Origin: Colwellia sp.
Lineage (GTDB): Bacteria > Pseudomonadota > Gammaproteobacteria > Enterobacterales > Alteromonadaceae
DNA length: 64,000 nucleotides
Reading direction: 5' to 3'
Assembly (NCBI RefSeq): GCF_013214175.1
Contig: NZ_JABSPA010000003.1
Span: 248,001-312,000, forward strand
In this document: positions 47,973 through 57,464 of the stretch, piece by piece
Layout of the letters: every line of letters starts with the position of its first letter
Position numbering within the stretch: position 1 is the first letter of the stretch
Notes under the pieces: generated by a model
What the model was told of the DNA's origin: nothing
What the model saw: the letters and a program-made list of their open reading frames with translations, nothing else
The model's database searches: none
Position numbers and translations under genes: made by a program

Positions 47973-48937
47973 GGCATTTGCACTTGTGCAGGTATACCCA
48001 TAGGTAAATCTGCTGCACTATCCGGTAATTGTATTTCCGCCAAATACATCAGGTTGGCGCGTTCTTCTTGGTTCAAGGCAAAGTAGGGGGTAAAAGCAGG
48101 CTCTGATGATATCCAGCGAACTGTACCTATAATTGGCTCGCTTAAGCCATCAATGTGCACTGTTAACTTATCAGCAATTTTTATTTTTACACGGTAGGGC
48201 TCAGGCACATAGACACGAGCAAAAGGGGCCTTTCCAGCTAAGACAATAGCCACTGGACTACCTTGGGTGACACGTTCACCTAGGTTCCAAGGTAAGTTAT
48301 CTAATAAACCATCACGTTTAGCGGTAATGGTTAAATCTTTGAGCTTCTTATTTTCGCTAGCTACTACCGCAATTGTCATTGCTAAAACTGCTTCTGCTAT
48401 TTGCAGGTCTTCAATACGAGCACCATTAATTAGTTGTAATAGTTTCTCTTGGGTGGCATGTAATTTGGCGGTGTTTTCATCACGTGAGGCGAGGGCATTA
48501 TCTAGTGTGGCTTGGCTGGCAAGTTCTTTTTCAATGAGGATTTGAGCACGTTGATAATTAGCTACACTTTTAACTAAAGCCGCTTTAGCACCAGCAACTT
48601 GCGCAGATGCTGCTGCCACTTCTTCTTCACGGGCGCCATTATGTACTTTTTCTAAATTCGCCTTCGCTTGTTGCATTTGTGCTTGAGCTTTCGCAACCAA
48701 AGCTTTTTGAATAGTATCATCGAGCTTAACTAATACAGTGCCTTTAGTGACTTGGCTACCAGCGTTAACCGGTAAAGCGGTAATAACTTCACTGACAGTG
48801 GCAGTATGAGCGATGCGTTCTCGCTCCAACGTGCCTAAGGCAAGGCCGGGTTTATTACTATCATAAGCACTGAGTGTAATAAGTGTGAAAAGTAGCAACA
48901 ATAGATAGGAAAAAGTATTGAAAAACTTAGCCAACAT
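47969..48937 (-). CDS. HlyD family periplasmic adaptor
   Basis: 322 residues. N-terminal anchor or signal helix (about 7-25), a lipoyl/barrel-sandwich half (VITALPVNAGSQVTKGTVLVKLDD), a long coiled-coil hairpin (about 78-195), and the closing half (LPWNLGERVTQGSPVAIVLAG). It belongs to the YbhG/YhiI type that links an inner-membrane ABC exporter to TolC. First gene of the operon; no TetR regulator is adjacent. Confidence 0.92.
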   Translation of the reverse strand: MLAKFFNTFSYLLLLLFTLITLSAYDSNKPGLALGTLERERIAHTATVSEVITALPVNAGSQVTKGTVLVKLDDTIQKALVAKAQAQMQQAKANLEKVHNGAREEEVAAASAQVAGAKAALVKSVANYQRAQILIEKELASQATLDNALASRDENTAKLHATQEKLLQLINGARIEDLQIAEAVLAMTIAVVASENKKLKDLTITAKRDGLLDNLPWNLGERVTQGSPVAIVLAGKAPFARVYVPEPYRVKIKIADKLTVHIDGLSEPIIGTVRWISSEPAFTPYFALNQEERANLMYLAEIQLPDSAADLPMGIPAQVQMP

Positions 48938-49034
48938 GATGATTCATCTCCTTGAAATATAGACTGGTTTTTAGTCTAATCTCAATGAGTTAAAAGTCAA
49001 TTGATTATATTTACAGGGACTATACTAAGGATTT

Positions 49035-49481
49035 TTAATCGTATTTCTGCTCAAAATAGCTTTCAATAATTAAGCGGGCAGACTCAGCATCAATATTATC
49101 TTTTTTGAGGTTCTTAAAGCCGCCACGGGCAAATAATTGCTCTTTGGCATCAGCGGTAGTTAAACGCTCATCTTGAAACTCCACTTTTATTCCAAAACGG
49201 CCATGCAGTCGGTTACCAAATTTCTTGGCATCTAGAGTAAGTTGCTGCTCACTACCATCCATATTAAGGGGCAAGCCAACAACAATAAAATCAGGCTGCC
49301 ATTCGGTCAGGTATTTAGCTAAATTGTCCCAATGCGGGATACCATCGGTCGCTTTAACCGAGCCAAGTGGTGTGGCACTACCGGTAATTTCTTGGCCTAC
49401 GGCAACGCCAATATATTTCTTACCAAAATCGAAGCCGATAACGGTACGTTGGCCAATAGGCGATTTAGTTTTACTAGACAT
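49035..49481 (-). CDS. ruvX: YqgF/RuvX family pre-16S rRNA nuclease
   Basis: 148 residues from the ATG at 49481, which follows AAGGA; an in-frame TTG at 49499 lies upstream of that site. RNase H fold with [27 protein letters not shown] and [15 protein letters not shown]. The family was named a Holliday-junction resolvase but acts on the 5' end of pre-16S rRNA in E. coli. The pairing yqgE-yqgF downstream of gshB and rsmE is a conserved gammaproteobacterial order, seen here intact. Confidence 0.95.
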   Translation of the reverse strand: MSSKTKSPIGQRTVIGFDFGKKYIGVAVGQEITGSATPLGSVKATDGIPHWDNLAKYLTEWQPDFIVVGLPLNMDGSEQQLTLDAKKFGNRLHGRFGIKVEFQDERLTTADAKEQLFARGGFKNLKKDNIDAESARLIIESYFEQKYD

Positions 49482-49630
49482 CTTTTTCCTTGGGAGCAAT
49501 GAGTCATAACTTAATGCTGCTAAGAGTACTTAAGTTAGCAGTATTAAAGATCACGGCATTAAAAGTAATTATATTTTAAGTAACCGTTTTAAAGTCACAG
49601 TATTTAAGGTCAGCGTATTGAATAGGGCAA

Positions 49631-50350
49631 CTAAGCATGCCCTATATCTGAGGATAAATGAGCGAGATCTATACCCAGTTTTTCTGTGGATTTTTTCCAA
49701 CGTTGCTCTATTGGTGTATTGAAAAGAATCTCGCTATCTGCAGGAGCGGTTAACCAAGAATTGGCTTGCAGCTCTTGTTCAAGTTGACCAGGTCCCCAAC
49801 CAGCATAACCAAGCGTTACCATAAATTGCTCTGGCGCTTTTTCAGTACCCAAAGCCATCAGGATGTCCTTTGAAGTGGTGATCATTAACTCTTTGCTCAA
49901 GGTCAATGAACTATTCCAGCCAGATTGTGAACTATGCAAAACAAAGCCACGGTGTTGAGAAATAGGGCCACCGGAAAGTACTAATTGCTCTAAGTTATTG
50001 TTGCTATCCGCTAGTGCAGTACTATCACTTTTATCCGATAAGTCACTACTCTCAGCGGAATTACTGCTGTCGCTCTCAGTACCTAGGTCAGCTTTTGAAT
50101 CTTCTTCTGGCTCTAGTTGCTTAAGCAAGTCCGATAAGGTGAGCTTTACCGGCAAGTTGATGATTAAGCCCATAGCTCCATCTTCATTATGTTCACAAAT
50201 GTAAGTGACAGTTTTATTGAAATAGGGATCACCAAGCGTGGGCATGGCAATCAACAACTGGTTTTCTAAACTAACCATTGATTGTGATACATTTTTTGCT
50301 TGCGAACTTTCGAACTTTGCTTTTAATGCTGATTTTTGTTGTTTTGCCAT
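49631..50350 (-). CDS. yqgE: YqgE/AlgH family protein with a Ser/Asp-rich insert
   Basis: 239 residues, about 50 more than E. coli YqgE (187). The family core is clear: QLLIAMPTLGDPYFNKTVTY, CEHNEDGAMGLIIN, LSGGPISQHRGFVLHS and ALGYAGWGPGQLEQEL-like sequence. The extra length is a 24-residue N-terminal extension before Met25 and an acidic, serine-rich insert about residues 80-119 between the second and third core blocks. A start at Met25 would match the family but has no ribosome site. AlgH's molecular function is not settled. Confidence 0.93.
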   Translation of the reverse strand: MAKQQKSALKAKFESSQAKNVSQSMVSLENQLLIAMPTLGDPYFNKTVTYICEHNEDGAMGLIINLPVKLTLSDLLKQLEPEEDSKADLGTESDSSNSAESSDLSDKSDSTALADSNNNLEQLVLSGGPISQHRGFVLHSSQSGWNSSLTLSKELMITTSKDILMALGTEKAPEQFMVTLGYAGWGPGQLEQELQANSWLTAPADSEILFNTPIEQRWKKSTEKLGIDLAHLSSDIGHA

Positions 50351-50390
50351 GCCGTTTTAGCTCTTTATTTTTTGATGTTATCTTTTAATC

Positions 50391-51353
50391 TTATCTTTTA
50401 ATATTATCTTCAATAGCGTCCATCAACTTACCACTAATATTTATTGGGTAAGCCGCTTCAATTTCACGAATACAAGTAGGGCTAGTAACATTAATTTCAG
50501 TAATTTTATCGCCAATAACATCTAGACCAACGAAATATAAACCACGCCTTTTCAATTCAGGGGCAATGGCATCGGCAATGGCTTTATCACTAACACTTAA
50601 AGGACGAGCTACACCACGTCCGCCGGCAGCTAAATTACCACGAGTTTCACCTTTAGCAGGTATACGCGCTAAACAATAAGGCATAGGCTCACCATTAACA
50701 ATGAGGATACGTTTATCACCATCAGCAATTTCCGGCATAAACTCTTGTACCATGGCATATTGCTCACCATTGTTGGTTAAGGTTTCGATAATAACGCCAA
50801 CGTTAGCATCATTCTGTTTTATACGGAATATTGAAGCGCCACCCATACCATCCAGCGGCTTAATAATGACATCTTTTTCTTTTTGGTGAAATTCGCGGAT
50901 TTTAGCACTGCTACGGGTTACTAATGTTTTAGGAGTAAAGTCGCTAAACCAAGCAGTAAAAAGTTTTTCATTACAATCGCGTAAACTTTGTGGTTTATTA
51001 ACAATAAGTGTACCGGCCTCTTCAGCACGTTCTAGCATGTAAGTTGCGTAAATAAATTCGGTGTCAAAGGGTGGATCTTTGCGCATTAATACCGCATCTA
51101 ATTCACTAACCGCGATATCTTGAGGATCTGACAGCTCATACCAATGCTCACTATCATCAAAAACTTTTACCCTATGCGTGGTGGCATGACATTGACCTTG
51201 TTCAAGGTATAAGTCTTTCATTTCCATATAGTAAAGTTCATAGCCACGTTTTTGAGCTTCAAGCAGCATCGCCATGGATGAATCCTTAGCCACTTTCACT
51301 TGTGAAATAGGATCCATTACTATACCGAGTTTTATTACTTTATTTGTAGTCAT
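50391..51353 (-). CDS. gshB: Glutathione synthetase
   Basis: 320 residues (E. coli GshB 316). ATP-grasp ligase joining gamma-glutamylcysteine and glycine. Conserved blocks: LGIVMDPISQVKVAKDSSMA at the N-terminus, RKDPPFDTEFIYATYMLE, NKPQSLRDCNEKL, IKPLDGMGGASIFR and the C-terminal GLDVIGDKITEINVTSPTC. It lies in the conserved order rsmE-gshB-yqgE-yqgF. The gene for GshA is not in the window. Confidence 0.97.
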   Translation of the reverse strand: MTTNKVIKLGIVMDPISQVKVAKDSSMAMLLEAQKRGYELYYMEMKDLYLEQGQCHATTHRVKVFDDSEHWYELSDPQDIAVSELDAVLMRKDPPFDTEFIYATYMLERAEEAGTLIVNKPQSLRDCNEKLFTAWFSDFTPKTLVTRSSAKIREFHQKEKDVIIKPLDGMGGASIFRIKQNDANVGVIIETLTNNGEQYAMVQEFMPEIADGDKRILIVNGEPMPYCLARIPAKGETRGNLAAGGRGVARPLSVSDKAIADAIAPELKRRGLYFVGLDVIGDKITEINVTSPTCIREIEAAYPINISGKLMDAIEDNIKR

Positions 51354-51518
51354 TTTATATCCTGTTCAATGTTTATGTTAACTTTGCTGTTAGCCGTTAT
51401 TGCCGCAGCCTTTGAGCTATTGCTCAAGGTAAAAATCATCGCGTTTAAAAACTTATAACCGATTAAAACATCTCGGCTATGAGGGTAGCAAAGGTTTATT
51501 AATAATAATTTTGTTAAT

Positions 51519-52253
51519 TTATTTAAGATCGCCAAATTTACATTGTAAGGCAGTAATTGCTGTTAATGCTGCAGTTTCAGTGCGTAATACTCTTGGCCCA
51601 AGCAAAACATCATGAAAACCACTGTCATTAGCTTCGGTTATTTCTTCATCACTTAAGCCACCTTCAGGGCCTATTAGCAAGCGAATACGGGTGTTTTCCA
51701 TGGGTAAACTCATGATGGAGTGTTCGGCTTTTGGATGTAAATTAATTTTTAAAGCGCTGGTTTGCTGTGCTAACCAATCAGCTAGCAACATTGGCTCAGC
51801 AACTATGGGCACGCTGGTACGGCCGCTTTGCTCACAAGCGCTTATCACTATTTTTTGCCATTGTTGGCGCTTTTTCTCCAGACGCTCAGCATTTAATTTT
51901 ACTCCGCAGCGCTCGGTAAATAACGGCGTAATGCTATTCACGCCTAGTTCAACTGATTTTTGTAAGGTAAAGTCCATTCTATCACCGCGAGAAATCCCTT
52001 GGCCTAAATGGATATTCAGTGGTGATTCACTGTTATTTTTTTCTTGGGATATAACTTTAACTTGAGCTGATTTTTTACTGACATTACATAATGCTGTCGT
52101 ATATTGGAAAGGCTCTGTACCATTAAATACTGTGATGGTATCGCCATCTTTTAGGCGTAAAACTCGCACCACATGACCAAAGGCGTCATCTGATAATGTT
52201 ACAGTTTCGTTGACTGCAAACTGGCTTTGTTGATAGATTCTAGGGTTACGCAT
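51519..52253 (-). CDS. rsmE: 16S rRNA (uracil-1498-N3)-methyltransferase RsmE
   Basis: 244 residues, the E. coli length. An N-terminal PUA-like domain (RNPRIYQQ, HVVRVLRLKDGDTITVFNG) and a SPOUT methyltransferase domain with the knot motif RLLIGPEGGLSDEEI and LGPRVLRTETA at the SAM site. It methylates U1498 in the decoding region of 16S rRNA. gshB follows 165 bp downstream on the same strand. Confidence 0.96.
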   Translation of the reverse strand: MRNPRIYQQSQFAVNETVTLSDDAFGHVVRVLRLKDGDTITVFNGTEPFQYTTALCNVSKKSAQVKVISQEKNNSESPLNIHLGQGISRGDRMDFTLQKSVELGVNSITPLFTERCGVKLNAERLEKKRQQWQKIVISACEQSGRTSVPIVAEPMLLADWLAQQTSALKINLHPKAEHSIMSLPMENTRIRLLIGPEGGLSDEEITEANDSGFHDVLLGPRVLRTETAALTAITALQCKFGDLK

Positions 52254-52417
52254 AAATAAGGCTTAAAGGTAAATCATTATTGTCTAACTAAAATAAGGGC
52301 GGCGCAGGTAAAAAACAATACGTAAATGTATATAATTGTGCTCATTTCTCAGTTTTATTTGACTCGTTAGAAGATAACTTGTAATTTCTTAAACAATATA
52401 AATAAAAAGGAATGATA

Positions 52418-53020
52418 ATGAAAAAATTTATACTTACCACGCTCGCGGCGGGTGTACTTTCTTTAGGCTTTGCAAGTCAGTCAGCTATTGCTGTTGAAAT
52501 TATCTCAGTAGATAAAAACTTTGCCAGCCCAATAATTTCATTAAGTGGTTACAATAAGGTATATCTTCAGGACTTAGACCTTTCTCATACTAAAATTATT
52601 TCACCACCATGGATTGATAAAGACAGCTTTCATTGGAAAGTGACAGATAGCAACAAAACGCATTTAAAAGAGCGCTTTCAAAAAGGTGTTGCTGCCGGTT
52701 TAACTGAAAATAATGGCCGCTACGAAATTGTCGGCAAAGAAGGCAAGGGCGTATTGATTGTTGATGTAGAAATTATCAGCTTTATGCCATATGCCTCACA
52801 AGAAGATACCGAAGTGACGACAAAAGGGGCCGGTGAATTTCATTTATCTGTTCAGTTACGTGATGGCAAGTCTAGAAGCTTAATTCATATTTTTGAAGGT
52901 ACGGTAGCGATTGGTAGTGATTACCAACCAAATACTGCAATGGAACGTGCTAAAGATGCCAAGGTTTTATTCAAAGCTTGGGGAAAATCTTTACGTAAAA
53001 AACTAGATGCTGCTAACTAG
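52418..53020 (+). CDS. Exported protein of unknown function, perhaps DUF3313-like
   Basis: 200 residues from the ATG at 52418, which lies at proper distance from AAGGA; an ATG two codons earlier touches that site. Signal peptide about 1-25 (ending AIA). The body has the pattern YNKVYLQDLDLSHTK, then an Arg/Lys-rich helix and LIVDVEIISFMP, and a C-terminal helix (VLFKAWGKSLRKKLD), recalling DUF3313 envelope proteins, though without a lipobox. No function can be given. It is a single gene with its own terminator. Confidence 0.75.
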   Translation: MKKFILTTLAAGVLSLGFASQSAIAVEIISVDKNFASPIISLSGYNKVYLQDLDLSHTKIISPPWIDKDSFHWKVTDSNKTHLKERFQKGVAAGLTENNGRYEIVGKEGKGVLIVDVEIISFMPYASQEDTEVTTKGAGEFHLSVQLRDGKSRSLIHIFEGTVAIGSDYQPNTAMERAKDAKVLFKAWGKSLRKKLDAAN

Positions 53021-53055
53021 TACCCGCTGTTAAACAGTAAAGGGTAAACAGCAAA

Positions 53056-53100
53056 CATAAAAAAACCAGCTTATCGATAAGATACGCTGGTTTTTTATGT
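53056..53100. terminator. Bidirectional terminator after the exported-protein gene
   Basis: ACATAAAAAAACCAGC pairs with GCTGGTTTTTTATGT, giving a long stem with T runs on both strands. It serves the upstream gene and probably metK, whose convergent stop lies 88 bp away. A second inverted repeat built on GCTAGC (about 53130-53172) stands between it and metK. Confidence 0.88.
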
Positions 53101-53187
53101 TCAGGATGAACGGTAGCTAGCGGAGACAGGATGTCTAAGAGCTAGCACTCTCCGTAAGTGAAGTGCGCTAGCTTAACTACTCGTTAA

Positions 53188-54375
53188 CTATAAACCTGCA
53201 GCTTTACGTAAATCGTCTGCTTTATCAGTTTTTTCCCAGCTAAAGGCGGTGAACGTATCATCACCAACAGTCATTTCATAAGGTTCACGACCAAAGTGAC
53301 CGTATGCTGCTGTTTGCTGATACATAGGGTGCAATAAATCTAACATTTTAGTAATGCCGTAAGGACGTAAGTCAAAGTGCTCACGTACTAGCTCAACTAA
53401 TTTTTCTTCAGATATTTTCCCGGTACCAAAAGTATCGATTGAAATTGACGTCGGCTCAGCAACACCAATAGCATAAGATATTTGGATTTCACAGCGATCT
53501 GCAAGACCCGCAGCAACAATGTTTTTAGCAACATAGCGACCCGCATAAGCAGCACTGCGATCAACTTTTGATGGATCTTTACCTGAGAAAGCACCACCGC
53601 CGTGACGAGCCATGCCACCATAGGTATCAACAATAATCTTACGACCGGTTAAACCACAATCACCTACTGGACCACCAATAACAAAACGACCTGTTGGGTT
53701 GATATGATATTTTGTTTCAGGGGTAAGCAACTCAGCAGGCAATACGTGCTTGATAATATTTTCCATTACCGCATTAATTAAATCTTCTTGTTTAATATCA
53801 GGGTTATGCTGAGTAGAAAGTACTACTGTATCAATCGCTACTGGCTTGTTATCTTCGTAGATAAAAGTCACTTGTGATTTAGCATCTGGACGTAACCAAG
53901 GTAAAATACCTGACTTACGTGCTTCAGCTTGACGCTCAACTAAACGATGTGAATAGTATAGTGGTGCCGGCATTAATGTAGGTGTTTCGTTGGTTGCATA
54001 ACCAAACATTAAACCTTGATCACCCGCACCTTGCTCTTCTGGTTTACTGCGGTCAACACCTTGAGCTATTTCAGGTGATTGCTGACCAATCAAATTCATG
54101 ATGCCACAAGTTGCGCCATCAAAACCAACATCTGACGAGGTATAACCTATTTCACTGATAACATTACGAGTGATTTTCTCTAAATCAACCCAAGCGTTAG
54201 TCGTTACTTCACCAGAAATAATAGCAACACCAGTTTTCACCATAGTCTCACAGGCAACACGGGCATGTTTATCTTGGGCAATAATAGCATCTAATACCGC
54301 ATCAGAAATTTGATCGGCAATTTTATCAGGATGGCCTTCAGAAACAGACTCGGAAGTAAAAAAGTGTCTAGACAT
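53188..54375 (-). CDS. metK: S-adenosylmethionine synthetase
   Basis: 395 residues. Forms SAM from methionine and ATP. Signature blocks are [31 protein letters not shown] (near the hexapeptide motif) and [20 protein letters not shown] (phosphate loop), all intact, and the length is typical (about 384). No SAM-dependent riboswitch-like structure was noticed in the 175 bp upstream. Confidence 0.98.
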   Translation of the reverse strand: MSRHFFTSESVSEGHPDKIADQISDAVLDAIIAQDKHARVACETMVKTGVAIISGEVTTNAWVDLEKITRNVISEIGYTSSDVGFDGATCGIMNLIGQQSPEIAQGVDRSKPEEQGAGDQGLMFGYATNETPTLMPAPLYYSHRLVERQAEARKSGILPWLRPDAKSQVTFIYEDNKPVAIDTVVLSTQHNPDIKQEDLINAVMENIIKHVLPAELLTPETKYHINPTGRFVIGGPVGDCGLTGRKIIVDTYGGMARHGGGAFSGKDPSKVDRSAAYAGRYVAKNIVAAGLADRCEIQISYAIGVAEPTSISIDTFGTGKISEEKLVELVREHFDLRPYGITKMLDLLHPMYQQTAAYGHFGREPYEMTVGDDTFTAFSWEKTDKADDLRKAAGL

Positions 54376-54551
54376 AAGTTCTCAGAAAAATTTGAGTTAT
54401 ACAAAATAATGTGGCGATTCTACACCTGTTGAAATCAACTATCTAGCTTTTTTACGCCTAGACGGCTAAACGGCTTTAATTTTTTTGATTCTCTTGTGTT
54501 AGATTAACTTTTGTCAGTATTTTATCGGACAGTAAGCTTTTAATAAGTATC

Positions 54552-55385
54552 TTATTTATGCTCTAACGCACATAAAAGAAGTGGTTCTTGCCAGAGTTGA
54601 CTAAATATCTGCTCTTGCTGTTTAGTAACTAGTGAGCTAAAAAATTGTGTTTGCCCTTGTTGGCTACTATTGGCAGTTAAATCCATTTCAGCCAATTTTT
54701 TGCTTAATTGCAGGGTAACAGGGGCGGCAGTTTCAATAATACTAACTTGCGGGCCAGCAATAACGCTTATTTGATGTTGAACAAAAGGGTAGTGGGTACA
54801 ACCCAATACTAGGGTATCAATACCTTGGTTAACTAAAGGCTCTATATATTGCCTTAATAAGGCATTACAGGCGGGACTGTGTTGTTTGCCTTGTTCAATA
54901 AACTCGACTAGACCCGGGCAGGGCTGAATGAGTACTTGTGCACCATTATGATGTAGGTCAATCAAGTCTTTAAAGCGTTGGTTGCCACTGGTCGCTTGCG
55001 TCGCTAATATGGCAATTTTTTTGCTGATACTTTGTTTTGCTGCTGGCTTAATTGCTGGCTCGACACCAATAATAGGAATGTTTACTTGGGCTCTAAGTTG
55101 CTCAATGGCATTAACCGTGGCGGTATTACAGGCGATGACTATGGCTTTAACGCCCTTGGCAATGAGAAGTTTAGCAATGGTATTAACGCGCTGAATAATA
55201 AAATCGACCGACTTTTCGCCATAAGGCGCATGGAGGCTATCGGCAATATAAATGATATTTTCATGAGGAAGTTGCGCAGCAATACACTTAGTAATGGAAA
55301 GTCCGCCGACGCCAGAATCAAATACGCCAATCGCGGCTGAGTTGTCAGTGACTTTTTGTTTAATTTTTTGTTTACTTTCTTGCAT
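54552..55385 (-). CDS. murI: Glutamate racemase
   Basis: 277 residues. Interconverts L- and D-glutamate for peptidoglycan using two catalytic cysteines, here Cys86 (VIACNTATVNA) and Cys196 (LVLGCTHYPF). The N-terminal loop GVFDSGVGGLSI and ADSLHAPYGEKS confirm the family. It lies upstream of metK on the same strand (176 bp gap), probably a separate transcript. No unusual features. Confidence 0.96.
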   Translation of the reverse strand: MQESKQKIKQKVTDNSAAIGVFDSGVGGLSITKCIAAQLPHENIIYIADSLHAPYGEKSVDFIIQRVNTIAKLLIAKGVKAIVIACNTATVNAIEQLRAQVNIPIIGVEPAIKPAAKQSISKKIAILATQATSGNQRFKDLIDLHHNGAQVLIQPCPGLVEFIEQGKQHSPACNALLRQYIEPLVNQGIDTLVLGCTHYPFVQHQISVIAGPQVSIIETAAPVTLQLSKKLAEMDLTANSSQQGQTQFFSSLVTKQQEQIFSQLWQEPLLLCALEHK

Positions 55386-55453
55386 AGTTTCGTGATTACT
55401 TTTGTACTTGGTAATGATCTTTGCTCAACACATTAAAGAGGTTGCTCTGGGCA

Positions 55454-55534
55454 AATTGTATTGCTTTTATCAGCCAAAAAGCAATACAATTAATTATGTA
55501 AGGTTTTTTGTTTATATAATTAATTGTATTGCTT
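55454..55534. promoter_or_regulatory. Three-arm inverted repeat upstream of the MFS gene
   Basis: AATTGTATTGCTT occurs at 55454-55466, inverted at 55479-55491 and direct again at 55522-55534. The last two extend to perfect 19-bp arms (55479-55497 and 55516-55534) separated by 18 bases. It sits in the divergent murI-MFS promoter region, 54 bp before the MFS start. Confidence 0.7.
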
Positions 55535-55587
55535 GGTTAATCCCATGAAGCAAAGTATTTTCAACGCTTAGCTGATAAAGGAAAATT

Positions 55588-56931
55588 ATGTCAAATGTTG
55601 TCTCAGTAAAGCGTTTTAAACAATTCCCACAATTGATGTGGATCTTGTTATTTGGCTCATTCATTACCCGCGGTAGCTATTACATGGTCTGGCCATTTTT
55701 AGCGGTAATGCTTTATGAAAAATTTGCTTTATCTGCTACCCATGTTGGTCTCATTCTCTCCAGTGCTGCAGTTATTGCTGTGTTGGTGAGTTTTGTTGGT
55801 AGCGCGCTATCTGATCGTATCGGTCGTCACCAATTAATGTACGCCAGTGGCATCTTATATATCATCTCTTTTTCCTTACTAGCACAAGTGAGTACTATTG
55901 CCGGCTATGCCTTAGTTATCACTTTATGCTCAATTGCTACTGCGTTATGGCGACCATTAACCTCGGCTTTAATTGGCGATATTATTGATGATAAAGCTAC
56001 TAGAGAGCTTGCCATGCAGTCACTATACTTTGTCGTTAATGTTGGCTGTGCCGTCGGTCCGATGTTAGGTCTTTGGATGGGTTTAACAGGAGAGCAATCA
56101 AGCTTTTATATTACCGCCGTGGCATTTGCCTTTTTATTAGCGCTGTTATGGTGGGGCTTTCATCAACACCGTAAGATCGAGAAAATTGAGCCTGTTATAG
56201 CTAAAGTGACTGAGAATAATGAGGATACAGCCTCATTAGCAACTCAATCTCAATCTCAACCCTCAAGCAAAACTAAAGTTAAAGGCAAAGGACAAGCGGC
56301 TGCAGGTAATCAAATCATCAAGGTGTTGATTGCCGATAAATTATTGCAGTGCCTTATCTTTGCCAATATTCTCTGTATGTTCATTTATGCACAAATGGAT
56401 AGTTCACTTATTCAATATTTAACCCGCGCTAAAGTACCTGATGTGCTTGAACTTATATCAGCGATGATTTTTACCAATGCCTTAGTTATCATTTCAACAC
56501 AATTTTTATTATTAAAATTAATGGCCAACTTGTCATTAATTAGCCGAATTCAAATAGGTTTAGTGTTATTGATGTGCTCACAAATTTGGTTGGCGGTGAA
56601 TCCATTAACGCTCTTTTGGGGCTGGATAGGCGCTATTGTGGTGATGAGCTTAGCTGAAACTATTCTTTTTCCGACCATGAATGTTCATATAGACAGGTTG
56701 GCGCCTGATCATCTACGTGGCGCATACTTTGGTGCTGCTTCATTTTATGAGTTTGGTTATGCTATTGCGCCCTTAGGTGGTGGTATTATTCTCGATAATC
56801 TTGGTGGTCCTTGGTTGTTCTTCATTGCCGCAGCATTAACTCTGATTGTGATGTATCTCTATAGCATCTTAGATAAAATGCCGCGACCTGATTTTGTTGA
56901 ACTGGATAAGCTGAAGGAACAGGGTATTTGA
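55588..56931 (+). CDS. Major facilitator superfamily transporter
   Basis: 447 residues, 12 predicted helices in two halves. The loop 2-3 motif SALSDRIGRHQLMY is the drug:H+ antiporter signature A, and the helix-5 region VNVGCAVGPMLGLWMG resembles motif C; together they suggest an efflux pump of the MdtH type. The central cytoplasmic loop is enlarged and Gln/Ser/Lys-rich (about residues 210-250). AAAGGAAAA precedes the ATG. An unusual three-arm inverted repeat upstream suggests dedicated regulation. Substrate unknown. Confidence 0.9.
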   Translation: MSNVVSVKRFKQFPQLMWILLFGSFITRGSYYMVWPFLAVMLYEKFALSATHVGLILSSAAVIAVLVSFVGSALSDRIGRHQLMYASGILYIISFSLLAQVSTIAGYALVITLCSIATALWRPLTSALIGDIIDDKATRELAMQSLYFVVNVGCAVGPMLGLWMGLTGEQSSFYITAVAFAFLLALLWWGFHQHRKIEKIEPVIAKVTENNEDTASLATQSQSQPSSKTKVKGKGQAAAGNQIIKVLIADKLLQCLIFANILCMFIYAQMDSSLIQYLTRAKVPDVLELISAMIFTNALVIISTQFLLLKLMANLSLISRIQIGLVLLMCSQIWLAVNPLTLFWGWIGAIVVMSLAETILFPTMNVHIDRLAPDHLRGAYFGAASFYEFGYAIAPLGGGIILDNLGGPWLFFIAAALTLIVMYLYSILDKMPRPDFVELDKLKEQGI

Positions 56932-56983
56932 GGGCATAGTCGCTTTATTACTGCTATAACAGCCTTCGTATTAATGCTGAATG

Positions 56984-57382
56984 TTATTTATCTTTAGTGT
57001 CTTTGGCAAAAGCTCCTCGCCTCTGTGACTTTAATCGTCTAGCTACTTTTTGGTGATAAATACGGGCTATAAAAGGTCTTATGAATGGCAGGGATATAAA
57101 ATACGCCACTGGCTTTAGCAGCCATATTCGTTTCATTAAAACAATGTAGGCATCTAATTCAGATAAAACAGTGTTGTTGGCAAGTCGGATATGAAGCTCG
57201 GTCAGTGCTTTATGAGGGTCGATAGCTAAGGTTTTTAACAATTCATCTTGGTCAGTTATGTCTAGCCACTTTACCTGCTTACCACCTTGACCAGCAAGGC
57301 GCTCATAGAAACGTCTATCTCTAATGCATTGAGGACAAGCACCATCGTAAAAAACGGTAATACAGTTTTGCTCATTAGTCAT
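56984..57382 (-). CDS. DCC family (DUF393) thiol-disulfide oxidoreductase-like protein
   Basis: 132 residues. It opens with the diagnostic VFYDGACPQCIRDRRFYERL, containing the DxxCP-x-C motif that names the DCC family, and keeps the later block WLDITDQDE. Such proteins have a thioredoxin-like fold and presumed redox function without an established substrate. The C-terminus is basic. It stands where 5-formyltetrahydrofolate cyclo-ligase usually follows 6S RNA in enterics, separated from ssrS by the repeat array. Confidence 0.92.
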   Translation of the reverse strand: MTNEQNCITVFYDGACPQCIRDRRFYERLAGQGGKQVKWLDITDQDELLKTLAIDPHKALTELHIRLANNTVLSELDAYIVLMKRIWLLKPVAYFISLPFIRPFIARIYHQKVARRLKSQRRGAFAKDTKDK

Positions 57383-57464
57383 AATAGGCTCACGGTTTGA
57401 CTATGTTAGATACTTTTATTGTAGCATTTCGCGAAAATTTACTGATGTTTGAATGTTATGAAGA

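Noticed and set aside
51350..51535. 61-codon ORF overlapping both rsmE and gshB ends
   Set aside because: TTG start, no ribosome site and no family pattern; the neat overlaps look accidental.
54376..54551. SAM riboswitch before metK
   Set aside because: No conserved SAM-box pattern is visible in this AT-rich stretch; gammaproteobacterial metK genes rarely have one.
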